64,000 nucleotides of DNA from Plutella xylostella (lineage: Eukaryota > Arthropoda > Insecta > Lepidoptera > Plutellidae): positions 4,357,501-4,421,500 of the forward strand of contig NC_064011.1 of the NCBI RefSeq assembly GCF_932276165.1. Reading direction: 5' to 3'. Position 1 is the stretch's first letter. Every line of letters starts with the position of its first letter. The translations under genes were made by a program, and so were the position numbers. Positions 20,547-35,500 of the stretch are shown in pieces. Below the pieces are notes generated by a model. That model was given only the letters and a program-made list of their open reading frames with translations, was not told the DNA's origin and did not search any database.

Positions 20547-23500
20547 GTGAGTGGCTTACTGTATTTTTATACATACAGTAGAACCTCAATAAGCTGGAAA
20601 CCTCCATAAGTGAAAACTCAATATGTTGAAGATCTCAATGAATTATTATAAAAATATAAACAATACTACACCTATCCTATGAATCAATTCACTTACTTCA
20701 AACACTTTTCATTTTAATACTAGTTCAGTGTCTCCCTTGAGGTTTGAGTTACTGAGGTTCTATTGTAAGCACTAGCTTTACCCCACTTTGTCTTTCCAAG
20801 CTTCCCTGAGAATCCTAGGACAAGAAGTAGGTATTTTATACTATTCCATTCTTCAGGGACCAATCTTAAAGAAAATTTTTGGTCTAGCAGTTTACTTCCG
20901 AAAGAAGTAAATAACAGTTTTGCTATTACAATATAATTTTATGTCTCTTGAGGTAGCTCATTATGTAGGGTGCCCAAAAGAAGCTTCATCAAATAGGCAG
21001 TCAGAAATTGATACTAATCTGACTGGGTAGTGGGTAATCTTTTTGGTGACAAATCCTAGTGCAGCCCATATTTTGTCATCAATACACTAAAGACAAGACA
21101 TCTCTTTGACTAAGTTAGATAGCTTGAATATGAAACTGTCTTCTCTGTTTTAAATAACTTTCTAATTGATATAAAATTAGCATTATAGACTAAAGCCATT
21201 AATAATTCAATAGTGACAAAAAATACTATTGATTTGGATCAAAATGACTAATAATATACTTGTCATGAAGTTACCCCTAAAACAAAGAAGATTGTTAGGG
21301 CACAGACAGACTTTTGGGGATGTGATATCAAAATCAAACAGTTCTTTTTAATGAAGAATATAAAGGATGAACCTGTTAGTTTCCACCTAATATGCTTTTG
21401 GATTATAGTAAATTAATGTTCATATGAAATAACTGTATAGTTGTTTAATTGCTATTTCACACATTATTATTATCAAGGCCTCAAACAATAGTGTATGGTG
21501 CTAGACTCATTGGACTATTTATGTTGGACCAAGATATAAATAATTACTACAATTCAATGGAGTGCAAGAAAAGGGTCTAACCTATGAAAGAGAGAAACCC
21601 ATGTCACAAAAGGAGTCAGTGACTGATTCTGATCAGACTGACCAATCTGTTCACCACTTTGTTTTACTAGCTTTGTGTTTGTCACCACTAAAATTAGTAC
21701 ATGAATACTATACACTTATCTTACCACAGTAGCAGCAGTTTATTTATATAAACTAGCTTTGCTACTCCCTAAAATAGTTTTCCCATGGGAATAAATAATA
21801 TAAAGTGTGGACTAGGGTTCAATCCATCAATCCCAGTAGGTTTCTACACAATAATAGCATGTAATGTAACTCATTAATTAACTACCTCCATCCATACCCA
21901 AATGAATCATACAGACTAAACAATGTTACACTCTGAATTTATAATTTTTATGTTTTTATTATTCCTTTATGGCCATGGGATATCCTGTTTGGTGCTGTGA
22001 TGGCTATCATGAAAATGAAATGTTGGATTTTGGTGACATTATTATAATAAGGTGATTCACCGATGGATGTAGTAACTGGGGAGGATTCCTGCTAGCCTAG
22101 AATGGGGCGCAAGACATGTCAAGATGTTACAAAAGTTTTGCATTGCACTAATTCAGATCACATGGTCACGAAAGCGACCACGACAGAGAACTTTTGTCAG
22201 GTCTTGACCACGCGCGTCTTGTGCCCCGTGCTAGCCCTTTTGACTGAGCTAAGATAGGATTACCACCTAGGACTCTTAAAGCAGGCGACATACACTCATG
22301 TATCTCGATAAATTTGTCGCCACATTTGTAACGCGACTTTTGACTCTATATGATATTTGTTTCCTCTTCCACAGTCTCACTTCTGTTTACGGCAGCACAT
22401 GCTGAGTATGGCACCTTTTACCAAAAGCTTTCTACAAATTCCAATCATTCATATTATAATTGTTTCTCCAAGTATCTGTATTGACAATATATTTCCTCCC
22501 TTCCCCAGTGATCGGCACGAAACGCCTGAAGCAGATGGACGCGATGTTCCTGGAGCGCGGCGGGGCCGGGGGCGTCCCACGCTCGTCGCTCAGCGTGGAG
22601 ACCCTGCTGGACCTGCTGTTGCTGCTGTACGACGAGTGCTGCTGCAGCAGTCTGAGGAGGGAGAAGGCTGTGGCGGACTTTATACAGTATGGTGAGTGGG
22701 ATACGGTGCAATTTGCATTGTTAGATGGAATTTTAGAATAGTGTCTTTTGTTTTCTGGTGATCTTTATACAGTATGGTGAGTGGGATAAGGGGCAGTTTG
22801 CAACGCTACGCTACTGTGCCTAAGGGTAGATCGCGAGTGTCTTATGTTTTCTGGAGAATTTTATACAGTTGTTGAGTGGCATAAGGTGGATTTTGCTTCG
22901 CTAGGTAGTGTTTTGGTGCGTTTTTAAAGCGCTGTAACCGAAATAAAGGAAGATGGCTAGTGTCTTTTGTTTTCTGGAGAAATATGGAGATGGTATGGTT
23001 TGTTTCATTTCTAGATAGTATTTTGGGTCGATTTTAGCATTGTGTAATAAAGGTAGAAAACGGAGCGCACTTTATACAGTAGGTGATTTAAAAGCTATCG
23101 TTGTAACGAAACACTCTAAAATAGGATTCTGTATCTAGGTAGAATCCATTATTAGTATCTATCTAGAGTCCATTCGTATCACTGGTATCCAATGGAAAAT
23201 GGCGAGTGCCTTTTGTTTTCTGGAGAAATATGGAGATGGTATGATTTCTTTCTTTTAAAATGGTATTTCGAATCATTTTAAAATTGTGTATATAAACACT
23301 ATGGTGAGTGTCTTTGTTAAGAGCGCTTTGAAATAGCATTCCAATTCCGTTTAGTATCTATCTAGAGTCCATTCATACCCGGGGGCGTCCCACGCTCGTG
23401 GCTCGGCGTGGAGACGCTGCTGGCTGCTGCTGTACGACGAGTGCTGCTGCAGCAGTCTGAGGAGGGAGGAGGCTGTGGCGGACTTTATACAGTATGGTGA

Positions 23501-26500
23501 GTGGGATAGGGTGGATATTGCATTGCTATGCTGTTCAATGTTATGGAATAGGGAGGATTTTGCTTTTAAAGCTACTCTATCTAGTGGAAGATAGTGTCTT
23601 TTGTTTTCTAGATTTTATAGTATGGTGAGTGGGATACGGTGCAATGTGCATTGATAGATACTGTTATGGTGCATTTTTAAAGCGATGTTGACTGAAATAA
23701 TGGAAAATGGCGAGTGTCTTTTGTTTTCTGGAGAAATATGAGGGTTTCGTTCTTTCCTAAATAGTGTTTTGGCACGATTTTAGCATTGTGTAATAAAGGT
23801 AGAAAACGGAGCGCACTTTATACAGTAGGTAAGTGTTTTAAAAGCTATCGTTGTAACGAAACACTGTAAAATAGGATTCCATATCCATTCTGTATCTAGC
23901 TAGAATCCATTATTAGTAACTATCTATGAGTCCACTAGTATCCACTCTAGTAATTGTAGCATTCCAATTCGGTTTCGTATCTATCTAGCATCCATTAGTA
24001 TCTATCTGAGTCCACTAGTATTTACTATGTAGGTATCTAAGAATCCACTAGTATCTATGAGTCCACTAGTATCTATCTCGGGGGCGTCCCACGCTCGTGG
24101 CTCGGCGTGGAGACGCTGCTGGCTGCTGCTGTACGACGAGTGCTGCTGCAGCAGTCTGAGGAGGGAGGAGGCTGTGGCCGACTTTATACAGTATGGTGAG
24201 TGGGATAGGGTGCAATTTGCTTTGACGGATAGTCTTCTGTGACTAAAATAATGGGAGACGGCGAGTGTCTTTTGTTTTTTAAAGCGCTGTGACCAAAATA
24301 ATAGAAGATGGCTAGTGTCTTGTTTTCTGGAGAAATATGAGGGTTTCGTTCTTTCCTAAATAGTGTTTTGGCTCGATTTTAGCAATGTGTAATAAAGGTA
24401 GAAAACGGAGCGCACTTTATACAGTAGGTAAATGTTTTAAAAGCTATCGTTGTAACGAAACACTCTAAAATAGGATTTCGAATCCATTTTGTATCTATCT
24501 ATCATCCATTAAATATATGAATTCACTAGTATCTATCTGTGATAAGTTTCTCTGTAATGAACGCTTACATTCAGCATTCATCTATCTAGCATCCATTAGT
24601 ATGAATCGATTAGTATCTATCTATGAATCCACTAGTATCTATCTAGCATCCATTAGTATCTATCTAGAGTCCATTCATACACGGGGGCGTCCCACGCTCG
24701 TCGCTCGGCGTGGAGACGCTGCTGGCTGCTGCTGTACGACGAGTGCTGCTGCAGCAGTCTGAGGAGGGAGGAGGCTGTGGCCAACTTTATACAGTATGGT
24801 GAGTGGGATACGTCGCATTTTTCATTGATAGATACTGTTATGGTGCAATTTTAAAGCGATTTTGACTGAAATAATGGAAAATGGCGAGTGTCTTTTGTTT
24901 TCTGGAGAAATATGAGGGTTTTGTTCTTTCCTAAATAGTGTTTAGGTCGTTTTTTTGGATTATCTAAGCAAATTGCAGAAAACGGAATGCACTTCAAACA
25001 ATATGGTAACGTGGGTAGTTTTCTTCATAAATTCATAATATTATTATGCCGACCATAAACCCTTATGGGTCTAAATACATGCCCATGGTCGTTAAGACAG
25101 GCTAACACTTTACCTCGTGTACCAATATGTGTGCCTTTTGTATTTTATATAGGTTCATGCATATTGAACCGCCCTCCCTTAGTAGAAGTTTTTAAATTAT
25201 GGAATGGTATTCGTTGACAAGATTAAGACCCGTTAAACGTGGTAATTTTTTTTTCCAGACAAACCTTTACTTACACTAATACTTTAACAAGCACACAGTG
25301 TCAGCAATTCCAGAAATGATACCAACATTTATCCATTTTAACTAAACCTCATTTCTCATTCCAGTGAAACCGGTAGCGACCCGTCTCAAGCGCCTCCGCC
25401 TGTCCCGCGAAGACTTCGAGCTGGTGAAGGTGATCGGGCGAGGCGCCTTCGGGGAGGTGTGCGTGGTGCGACAGAGCGACGCGCAGGTGAGCGCGCGAGA
25501 GAGAGAGAGAGTTACATTCTAGAAGCTTCGACGCCATTGGTGTGCTCTATGCTTCTAGAATGCTATTGGTCTACTGCGGTAAATACGCGCTGCTAATCCT
25601 AGCGGCATAGCCAATGGGACGCCGTTTGTGGATAGAAACGAAGAAAATTTATGCGTTCTAGAAGCTTTAGAAGCTTAACAGATATAGCGTGACTTACTAC
25701 CCACTAAAATGTCCGCAATGCCCGAAATTTTACGTTTTAGGTTGCGTCATTATGCATGAAAAGGCTAAAGGGGCAGATATAGCGAAATCGAAAAAGAGTT
25801 ATAGTACGCAAAGACAAATGAAACTACATACTAAAATACCCGTGATTCTATAAGCTTCGACGCCATTGGTGGATGTAAACGGAAGAAAATTAATGCGTTC
25901 TAGAATATTGTACACTACGGATACAGCGCAAATACGCACTAAAATGCCCGCAATGCGCCAACTTTACCGTTTTAGTGGACATATACATACGTTGGGAACA
26001 AAATAATCTTTTTAGAGATGCTTATTGGAATAGGTTGCTGTCTATCGATAGCTTCTTAGTAAATACCTTCTTCTGTTAGATATTATAATTATAATTTATT
26101 GTATTTTTGTTATATTACAGGGCACGGAGGGCGGCAACGGCGCGAGCAGCGACCGCGTCTACGCGATGAAGATACTCAACAAGTGGGAGATGCTCAAGGT
26201 AAAGCAGTACTAATTAATACATGGCGCTGAGTAGCAGAAAGGAACTTTAATGTCGGAATAAACCTATGTTCTGTCCGTATACTGTCATTACACACACACA
26301 CACATTAGCTTAAAGTCCCTTTCTGTAAAAAAAGCAATAGTACGAGAATGTTAACTTCATAATTCAAAACGTTAATTGCAATGAGTAAAATATGTGAAAT
26401 TATGGTTCTCGTTTCTGCTAGCCCTAGGTAAATGAATGAAGAATAGAAAGACATACAAAGAAAGGAAATAAAATGCAAACGCACAGATTGTAATAATCCA

Positions 26501-29500
26501 CTGCAGGACATTAGCTTCATTTGGATGAACTGGCAGGCACCCGCTTGGCAGGCGGGTTGGAAGATGTCACACAAGCACACAACATGAACATTTAACACCC
26601 AAGACCCGAGATATCAGTCTTTAAACAAATATCTGTCATTTACAGTATGTATATGTATTTGTATAAGTACCAAGACCTAAAAAATCATAAAAGTGTGTAA
26701 ACTAATGTTATGTTTTGTTTCCAGCGCGCGGAAACGGCTTGTTTCCAAGAAGAGCGAGACGTGCTGGTGTTCGGCGACCGGCGCTGGATCACCAACCTGC
26801 ACTACGCTTTCCAGGATGATAATAACTTGGTAAATATACTGCTTTATAAGGTCTCATCACACATAAACGTAACGTACACCAGGCCACGACCACGTTATGA
26901 TTCACGTTATGTGACCTTTATTCAAAGGATGAGCAGTCAATAAGACTGACCCTGGGTTAGGATGTATGTATATAGACCATGCGCTGATCTTCCAAATTAT
27001 GATATAAGTATATCGAACATATTTCTGATTTCGAGAATCCTAATTAATCTCAAAAATGCTACCCTCTATATACTCTATATCTCCTATAAAGGCCGGTCGG
27101 CAAACACAGAGAAAATCGAACCTTAACCTTTGATCTACATCTAAATAAATAAGTAAGTAAGTAATAAGTACAACCAATCACAATCTCTGCCGCCGCTCAT
27201 CAAAGTGCGAGCGTGAGGGCACTCTTACTGTGGGCGTGCGACAGAGACAAATATAAATGCCCGTTTTTAGCTTTGCTTAGCGACCTTGCTTTATTATTAT
27301 TACATTTAACTTATCACGTTTTTTTGTCCCCAGTACCTAGTAATGGACTACTACTGCGGCGGCGACCTGCTGACCCTCCTCTCCAAGTTCGAGGACCGTC
27401 TGCCCGAGGACATGGCGCGGTTCTACATAGCGGAGATGATACTGGCGACGCACAGCGTGCACGAGCGGGGCTATGTGCACCGGTGAGCGCCATCTCCGTG
27501 TTGTGTCACTAACTGTAGTGCTAGATTAGATAGTGTGTAGGTTATAGCGGAGATTCTAGCTATTTGACAGAGGCTATTTCCACCGGTGAGGCTAATATCC
27601 ATGATTTTGTTCAGAATTGGTGACAATACCGATAGTTCCTAGATTGTTTGAGAAGCGCTATAGATTCCTCAAATATAGTGTTTTAGAAACGCTATATCCA
27701 TCGTTTGTTTTAGAAACGCTATATCCATCGGTTGTATTAGAAACGCTATATCCATTGGTTGTTTTAGAAACGCTATATCCATCGGTTTTTTTAGAAACGC
27801 TATATCCACGTTATCCGAGTCCTACGTCATATTTAGACACCAACCATAGAGAAAAATCTCCGCTAAACCCTATAGTTGGTGTCTAAATAGAATGAAAGAA
27901 CGAACGAATGAATGAACGGTGCGCAGAGTGAATGAATGTGCGCTGTTTCTGCCTTGCTCCTCTCCCAGTTCGAGGACCGTCTGCCCGAGGACATGGCGCG
28001 GTTCTACATAGCGGAGATGATACTGGCGACGCACAGCGTGCACGAGCGGGGCTATGTGCACCGGTGAGCGCCATCTCCGTGTTGTGTCACTAACTGTAGT
28101 GCTAGATTAGATAGTATGTAGGTTATAGCGGAGATTCTAACTATTTGACAGAGGCTATTTCCACCGGTGAGGCTAATATCCATGATTTTGTTCAGATGGA
28201 GGTAATATTGGTGACAATAACGATGTTTCTTACGTAGAATGTTCGAGAAGCGCTATAGATTCCTCAAATATAGTGTTTTAGAAACGCTATATCCATCGGT
28301 TGTTTTAAAAACGCTATATCCATCGGTTGTTTTAGAAACGCTATATCAATCGGTTGTTTTAAAAACGCTATATCCATCGGTTGTTTAAGAAACGCTATAT
28401 CCATCGGTTGTTTTAGTAACGCTATATCTATCGGTTGTTTTAGAAACGCTAATCCATCGGTTGTTTTAGAAACGCTATATCCATCGTTTTTTTAAGAAAC
28501 GTTATGTCCATCGGTTGTTTTAGAAACGCTATATCCATCGGTTGTTTTAGAAACGCTATATCTATCGGTTGTTTTAGAAACGCTTTATCCATCGGTTGTT
28601 TTAGAAACGCTATATCCATTGGTTGTTTTAGAAACGCTATATCCATCGGTTGTTTAAGAAACGCTATATCCATCGGTTAGGCTTATGTCCTCGTTATCCG
28701 GACCTTCTGTCATATTTAGACACCAACCATAGAGAAAAATCTCCGCTAATAGATTGAAAGAACGAATGAATGAATGAATGGTGCGCAGAGTGAATGAATG
28801 TGCGCTGGGTCTGCCTTGCTCCTCTCCCAGTTCGAGGAGCGTCTGCCCGAGGACATGGCGCGGTTCTACATAGCGGAGATGATACTGGCGACGCACAGCG
28901 TGCACGAGCGGGGCTATGTGCACCGGTGAGCGCTATCTCCACTGTATAGTGTGCTGTAGAGATATCTGATCACCAGCCCCCGTATTATGTAACTCCGAGT
29001 GGGGTTGGTTGGTATAAAATGGCTGACAACTTAGAGCATTATTAATTAATAACTTTTTACTGACTTATCTGATTTCACAAACGTTTATGTTGAATGTAAG
29101 GATATATTGGTAGGCTTCTTGCATATTTCTTTCACTAAGATTTTTGGTATTTTCGGTTAATAAGTCTCTAAGTTGATACCAATTATCACCGGTTGCTAAC
29201 TCTCAAAAAGTTACAAAATACGGGGGCAGGTTTATGTAGCTTCAAAGCGCCACATGCAACTTTAAGCACAGTTTATGGTGACTGTAAATTGTGTCCACTG
29301 TATAGCCTACTATAGATATATCTGACCACCTCACGTAATTCAAAATTGGGTTATGTAGCTTAGAAGCGCCAGATGCAACTGTAGCACAATTTTTGGTGCA
29401 CGGCGCATTTTGTGATAGGTACGTTATGGTCCTTAATGTATTAAACATACAGAAAACAATGTAATAACAAACAAAAATAACATAAAAGGTTGCTGTCCAG

Positions 29501-32500
29501 AACGCCAAAAAGGCTGGGCTTGTTCTGATTTTTGGCGTTGGCATCTGAATTAGTTAAAAAGTTAGCCTTGTCGGACTAATGTACTTATGTAATTACCTAT
29601 GTCATTTCTATTCGCAGTGACATAAAACCAGACAACGTTCTGTTGGACGCCAGCGGGCACATCCGACTGGCTGACTTCGGCTCTTGTCTGCGTCTGGGGG
29701 ATGATGGGAAGGTATGTTAATTAAATATACAGGGTGTTGCAAAAGTGGTATCAACTGAAAGTATGATACAGGAATTTCTAATAGCTGTAAAACAAAAGTT
29801 TCTTCGAATAACCTCCTGACTTGCTCCCTTTTTGTTATGCAATAGTATTAAGCCACTTCTTCCTTAAAATTTTTAAGTTTATAAGTATATGGATGACTGG
29901 ATATTTGTATTTCTTTCACTGAAAATCGGTAATTTTTTTATTATATTAGGTATGTAGTCATACAGTTAGCTGGCTGGCTCCTTTTAATCCCGGATTTCCC
30001 ACGGGAAAACTTTTTAATACTAGTTATTTGTAACACGACTCTTACTTACCAGGTACAAAGCAACGTGGCAGTGGGCACTCCAGACTACATATCTCCGGAG
30101 ATCTTGAGGGCAATGGAGGACGGTCAGGGGAGATATGGACCTGAGTGTGACTGGTGGTCGCTTGGTGAGTTACCAGAGTTTAAATAACTGCGTTATTGGA
30201 TTATCTGAGCTAGATAGATAGAGATAGAGATACAAATTTTATAGAGATAGAGATACAAATTTTATATGAAATAGAGCGGCCTATTTCATATAAAATTTGT
30301 ATAAACCTTTTTCATTATCGTTTTTATCCCCAGCCATATTCCACTGCAGCTATTCACAAAAAAACCGCTGTAAATGAAAGTGAAAGTTATATTTATTTGA
30401 TTCAGTGAGTTCCATCGTCTGTTGTAGCGCTAGTGTTGTGTTAGAACAAAAAATCGTTCCAATTTGATTTGGTCTGGGGCGAAATTAATACTAAATCACC
30501 CTATTAGACACTCCCTAAGGAGCCTCTAACATCTAGTGCCATTAACATACAACATTTATTTCTCTTCCCAGGTGTATGCATGTACGAAATGCTATTCGGC
30601 GAGACGCCATTCTACGCGGAGTCACTGGTCGAGACTTATGGCAAGATAATGAACCACGCCCGGTGCTTCCACTGTCCTCCTGTGGACGATAACGCGCCTC
30701 CGGTGAGTAGTAGACATGTAGACAAGTAGAGACAGGCAGACATGTAGAATTACCGACAAATAGACAGACAGACAAGTAGACAGACAGACAAGTAGATATA
30801 CAGATGCATGACAAGATAATGACTAACGCGAGTTGCATCCACTGTCCACCTGTCAACGATAACAAGCCTCCGGTGAGTAATAGACAAGTAGACAGCCAGA
30901 CAGGGAGATAGAACTATTCACCATAGCACCACTACCGAATGATAACGAGTATTCAAGTGGAGATCACTAACATTTTTAAATCATAAATTACAGTTTGTTA
31001 GGTAGGTGTATTAATAATATTCATCAAGCTTTATGTATATTTCAGGTGTCAGAAGAGGCGAAGGATCTGATCCGCGGCCTGATTTGCAGCGCCGACACGC
31101 GATTGGGTAGAAATGGACTATCTGATTTTAAGGTACATTCAAAAATTCTGTTTTAAGACATTCAACTATTGAGAAATCACCTTTTCAATAAAAAAATGAA
31201 CTGTTTAAACATTTGTTAAACATATTATTCACATACATACATAAACTGTCGACAGAGATGAGGTGGCGTAAGAATAAGCCTTCTGACCAACTCCGTTCTT
31301 GTCTTTATGATATACATTATTCATTTTTATCCTATTTTCCAGAACCACCCTTGGTTCGCGGGCCTCGACTGGGACAAGATACGCGAAATGGCGGCTCCCT
31401 ACGTCCCCGATGTGTCCAGTCCTACCGACACTTCTAACTTCGATGTGGATGATACTGATATTAGGTAAGGAGATAGGGCCTGCGGATATAGGCTTTGATA
31501 GTGGACAAAAAGCCTGCATTGTCGACATAGACCATATGCCTTGATTGTTGACTTGCAATGATGGAATGAGGAAGGCCAACGACAGAATGATGTGCCTAAA
31601 ATATCAGCTTCAAATCTCCATTTTATCATCCGCGTTAATCGTTATCCGGTCCCGAATCGATCTACTTGGCTGAAAGGCGTACTATGTTTAGTACCTGTTT
31701 TAAAATATAGTAGCTACCCATGGGATAAAAGACATGCTGTCAGTCTCTTTAATTATGTTTTAGACAGTGACAGTGACAGCATGTCTTTTATCCCACAGGT
31801 GGCCACTAACCATATATTGTGAAACAGAGCAGCGATTACATGATTTTTGAACCTCGGTTAACGTGGCGTATCGTCAACTGTCACTGTCAAAGGCAAATTT
31901 GTTAGTTCCAAAAGTTACTACGTTGGCGCTGTACTTTTTCCATATGTTAGTGTAGTATCGTACAACGCTAGCGTATTGCCACGTTAGCCCGCAATAGGCC
32001 CTCATGTCCTTAAACTATGACATCTAATTAACACATACATTCTCCAACAGACTATCAGAAGCAGTAGCCCCCGCCGTCGCCTCATCAGCCTTCTCCGGTA
32101 TCCAGCTACCATTCGTAGGCTTCACGTACACGGGTGGCAGCCGGCTGTCCGACTTAGGGGCTGAGCATGCACCGTTATCTCCGGCTAAGAACGCTACTAG
32201 TCAGGTAAAGTGAAAGTTAAAGTGGGAAATATAACACGCAAAGGGCCAATATTATACTTTTTTTAAAACCCCCGATTTTTGCTACACCTTTAGAAGTTTT
32301 CCCGTGAGAATTCTGGGTTTATATGTTGGTAGTCTTTGTAATAATCCAGGGTGTAAGCTTCTTGAATAACAAATTGCATCCAAATCGGTCCGGTAGTTTT
32401 CCCGTAAAACTGTAACAAACACTCACAAACTTTCCAGTTGATAATCCAGCAATCTATGATTAAAGTGAGGTCAACCTCAAGATTCCTAATAGCCCAAGTA

Positions 32501-35500
32501 ATTTCTTGAATCCGTTACTTCAAATAACTGTGGGACATTAGCAGCACTCTACATAAATATTATGATAAAAAATATAACCCAAAAACAACCAAATTAACCA
32601 CTAAACTTTTCAATCCACAGCAAGCGCCATCGAATGCAGTGGACCGCGCGGCGCTAAAAGCACTAGAACGCGAGAACGCGCTCCTAGCCCAGACCATAGC
32701 CGAGCTGCGGGCTGGCGGGGCCGTGTTGGATGATCCTTGTGGTATGTATTACTATGTATTAGTAATTATATTGTGTATAGTTATCAATAGAGATAAGAGT
32801 CCAAGCGTCCTCAGCGCAAAAAACGGTCAAAATCATGAATAATGGCTTATAGAGCTTGTGTGTATAGCTCTTGTGTGTATATATATATATATATAAAGTC
32901 ATGAAGTTCAATGAAGACCCAGCTAACAGTCATATGTCTGTTAGATGGGTCTGAATAATTATCTGTTTTTTTTAACTGTAACACTATCGCTTTGGATTCG
33001 CTGTGTTACTCTGACGGTACATATACGTATAGTGAAATAGACATAAATACATATAGATATCTGAAGTCAAATGCAATAGAAAAAGTCTAGTCACTAGAAC
33101 GCGAGAACGCGCTGCTAGCCCAGACCATAGCCGAGATCCTTGTGGTATGTACCCATTACCCATTTACCCAATACTATTGCAATTATGTACAGTCAGCTAG
33201 AGAGATAAGTTACCACCCCTAGGGAATAAAGAATGTAACAGAGTTTTTTTGTATGAATCTATGACTAGGATGTGACGTTTGCGAGCCGCACAGATGCATT
33301 TGCGGTGTGGGAGTGGAGGCTAATGGCCACCACGGCCTGAGTTGCGGCAGATGCGCCGGCAGATTCCCCCGACACCACGCTCTCAACGACCTGATCAGAA
33401 GGGCTCTGATTTCAGCAAACATCCCGTGCGTGCTGGAGCCGCCGGGTCTGAGCCGCACAGACGGCAAGCGCCCAGACGGCTTAACGTTGGTGCCCTGGGA
33501 GCGTGGTAAAAGTCTTCTGTGGGATGCGACTTGCGTCAGCACTTTTGCCGCATCTCATGTCGGTAGCACAAAACGCATCGCTGGGTCTGCTGCTGAAAGT
33601 GCTGCGACCGCTAAGCATGCCAAATATAGCATGCTATCAAAAACCTATATATTTGTGCCTTTTGCCGTCGAAACAACGGGAGTGTGGGGCTTTGAGGCAA
33701 AACAGTTTTTGTCGAGCCTCAGCCGACGCCTCAGGGAGCGAGGCCAAGACCGACGCTCGGGATCGTATCTGGCTCAAAGAATCTCCCTAGCCATACAGCG
33801 AGGCAATGCAGCCAGCATTATGGGAACCTTTGAGCCAGGTACGATAAGAGGAGGTCTTTTTGATTAGGTGAAGTATTTTGTTATTTTGCATGTTTATTTG
33901 TTAATTAATTTTATTTTGTAATTCTTTAAGTGACATTGTTTTTTTATCTATGACATATTCATGTCTATTTGCCGATGTTATGTATATGTACAGTATGCAA
34001 AAGAGATAAGTGTCTACCTCATGTTAGTACCTATGCCTACTTATATTAAATAAAATAAATATTATAAATAAATATGCCGTTAATGTTGCAGTCTTTTCCA
34101 TAAATTAGATATGTAACATAATCTTTCATATCTTCAAAAATATGTCTTATTTATATCCTTCACAGAAGAGCTGATCCAGCTAAAGGAGGAGCTGACAATC
34201 CTGTCACAACGCAACGCAGATCTGGAAGCTCAGTTGAGGTGCTACGAACAGCTAAACAGCGGGACCACCGTGCCGGTATGTGTGTTTAGTTCTTAATAAT
34301 AAGGATACCGTTTATGCAACACCCTGTGGTGTTGCATAAACGGTATCCTAAGCCGAAATGGGGTCACTTTGAGGGTCATTCTGGAGGAATTTCCAAAACT
34401 CTTAGAAAATAAGGTTTCCATTCCGGATACCCTGTATAGTAGTACTTATGTAGAAATATTGAGATTGACTAGAGATTAATAAAAATGGCGACACAATAGA
34501 AGCGGTACATCGGAGTCACTCTCTAAATCGACGGACGAACGAACAAGAATTGTCACGCAATTTAAAATTTCACAAGCAAATTGGTTAATTTACCATCTAT
34601 ATTTCTGCCTTCAGGATTCGGCAGCCCCACAAGAGATGGTGTCTCGTGTGCGTGAACTGGAGATAGCCCTCACGGCGCTTAGAGCCGAGAAAGAAGAACT
34701 GGCTAAGGACAAGTGCGACGCGTTGGAGAAACTGAAACTTCAGGTGAGAAGACTTCCTTTATTAGATAGTAGTGCTCTGGAGATAGGTCTCTCGTAAGAA
34801 GGTAGATTATAAGACTGTGTCCTCGGTATTTCTTATCAAGCTACTACCGGGTTTATCATCATGAAACCCTCATCGTTCACTGCTGGACATAAGCCTTTCA
34901 TATCAAGCGCCACAGCACTAAGTTCTTGGAATGAAATAATATGTTTACAATATGTGTAAAGTTTTACAATAATTATTTGTTGATCGCCAAACTCAATTTC
35001 GGAAAGGCTCTATCTGAAAGCACTGTTTCATGACGGTTAGTCGCCGTTGACGGATTAGTTCGGGAAAAAAAATATTTTCTCATAGAAATGATCAATGAAA
35101 CGTTTTTTAAAAAATACCTTTACAATAATTTTCCAGGACAAAGAGCTACGCGACGCGCTAACGCAACGCAAGCTGGCCATGACGGAGTACAACGAGGTGA
35201 CGGAGCGGCTGTGCGAGCTGAGGCAACAGAAGCAGAAGCTGTCGAGACAGGTATAGTCTACCAATGAGATAAGTATACCCGCCCAGGGCTAACAGTTTCA
35301 GCATAAAAGTGTCAGAGGAAAGATAGACGAGTTGAAGAACTTTTTATCGATATATACAAGCTATATTGATTAACTATAACGATTATTACTATAACTAAGT
35401 ATTATTCGTGTTTTCTGTCAATAGTCATCGCCAGTATCTACTTAGATCACAATATGTGCAATGGGGTTGGTATACTTATCTATTTTGTTGATTATAAAAT

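Larger units (their letters stand above)
22692..25020 (+). repeat. Tandem intron array with three partial exon-2 copies
   Basis: Units of roughly 600-700 bp repeat the exon 2 end, its donor and intron sequence (TTTTGTTTTCTGGAGAAATATG, GGTAGAAAACGGAGCGCACT). They are separated by degenerate stretches of TATCTATCTAGAGTCCA-type short repeats. Confidence 0.8.
27483..28990 (+). repeat. Tandem duplication of exon 6 end and intron 6, with 27-bp minisatellite
   Basis: Two downstream repeats of about 590 and 860 bp each carry the exon 6 3' part, its donor and the following intron. A 27-bp minisatellite (core AGAAACGCTATATCCATCGG) has about 5 units at 27675-27815 and about 15 units at 28262-28680, which explains the different lengths. 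Confidence 0.85.

Noticed and set aside
23381..24798. Functional alternative versions of exon 2
   Set aside because: No acceptor at any copy and a shared frameshifting deletion.
28449..28673. Repetitive minus-strand protein (MDIAFLKQP repeats)
   Set aside because: Open only because the minisatellite unit is 27 bp and has no stop in that frame.
28262..28680. CRISPR-like repeat array
   Set aside because: Units are contiguous 27-bp degenerate repeats with no spacers, in a eukaryotic intron: a minisatellite.
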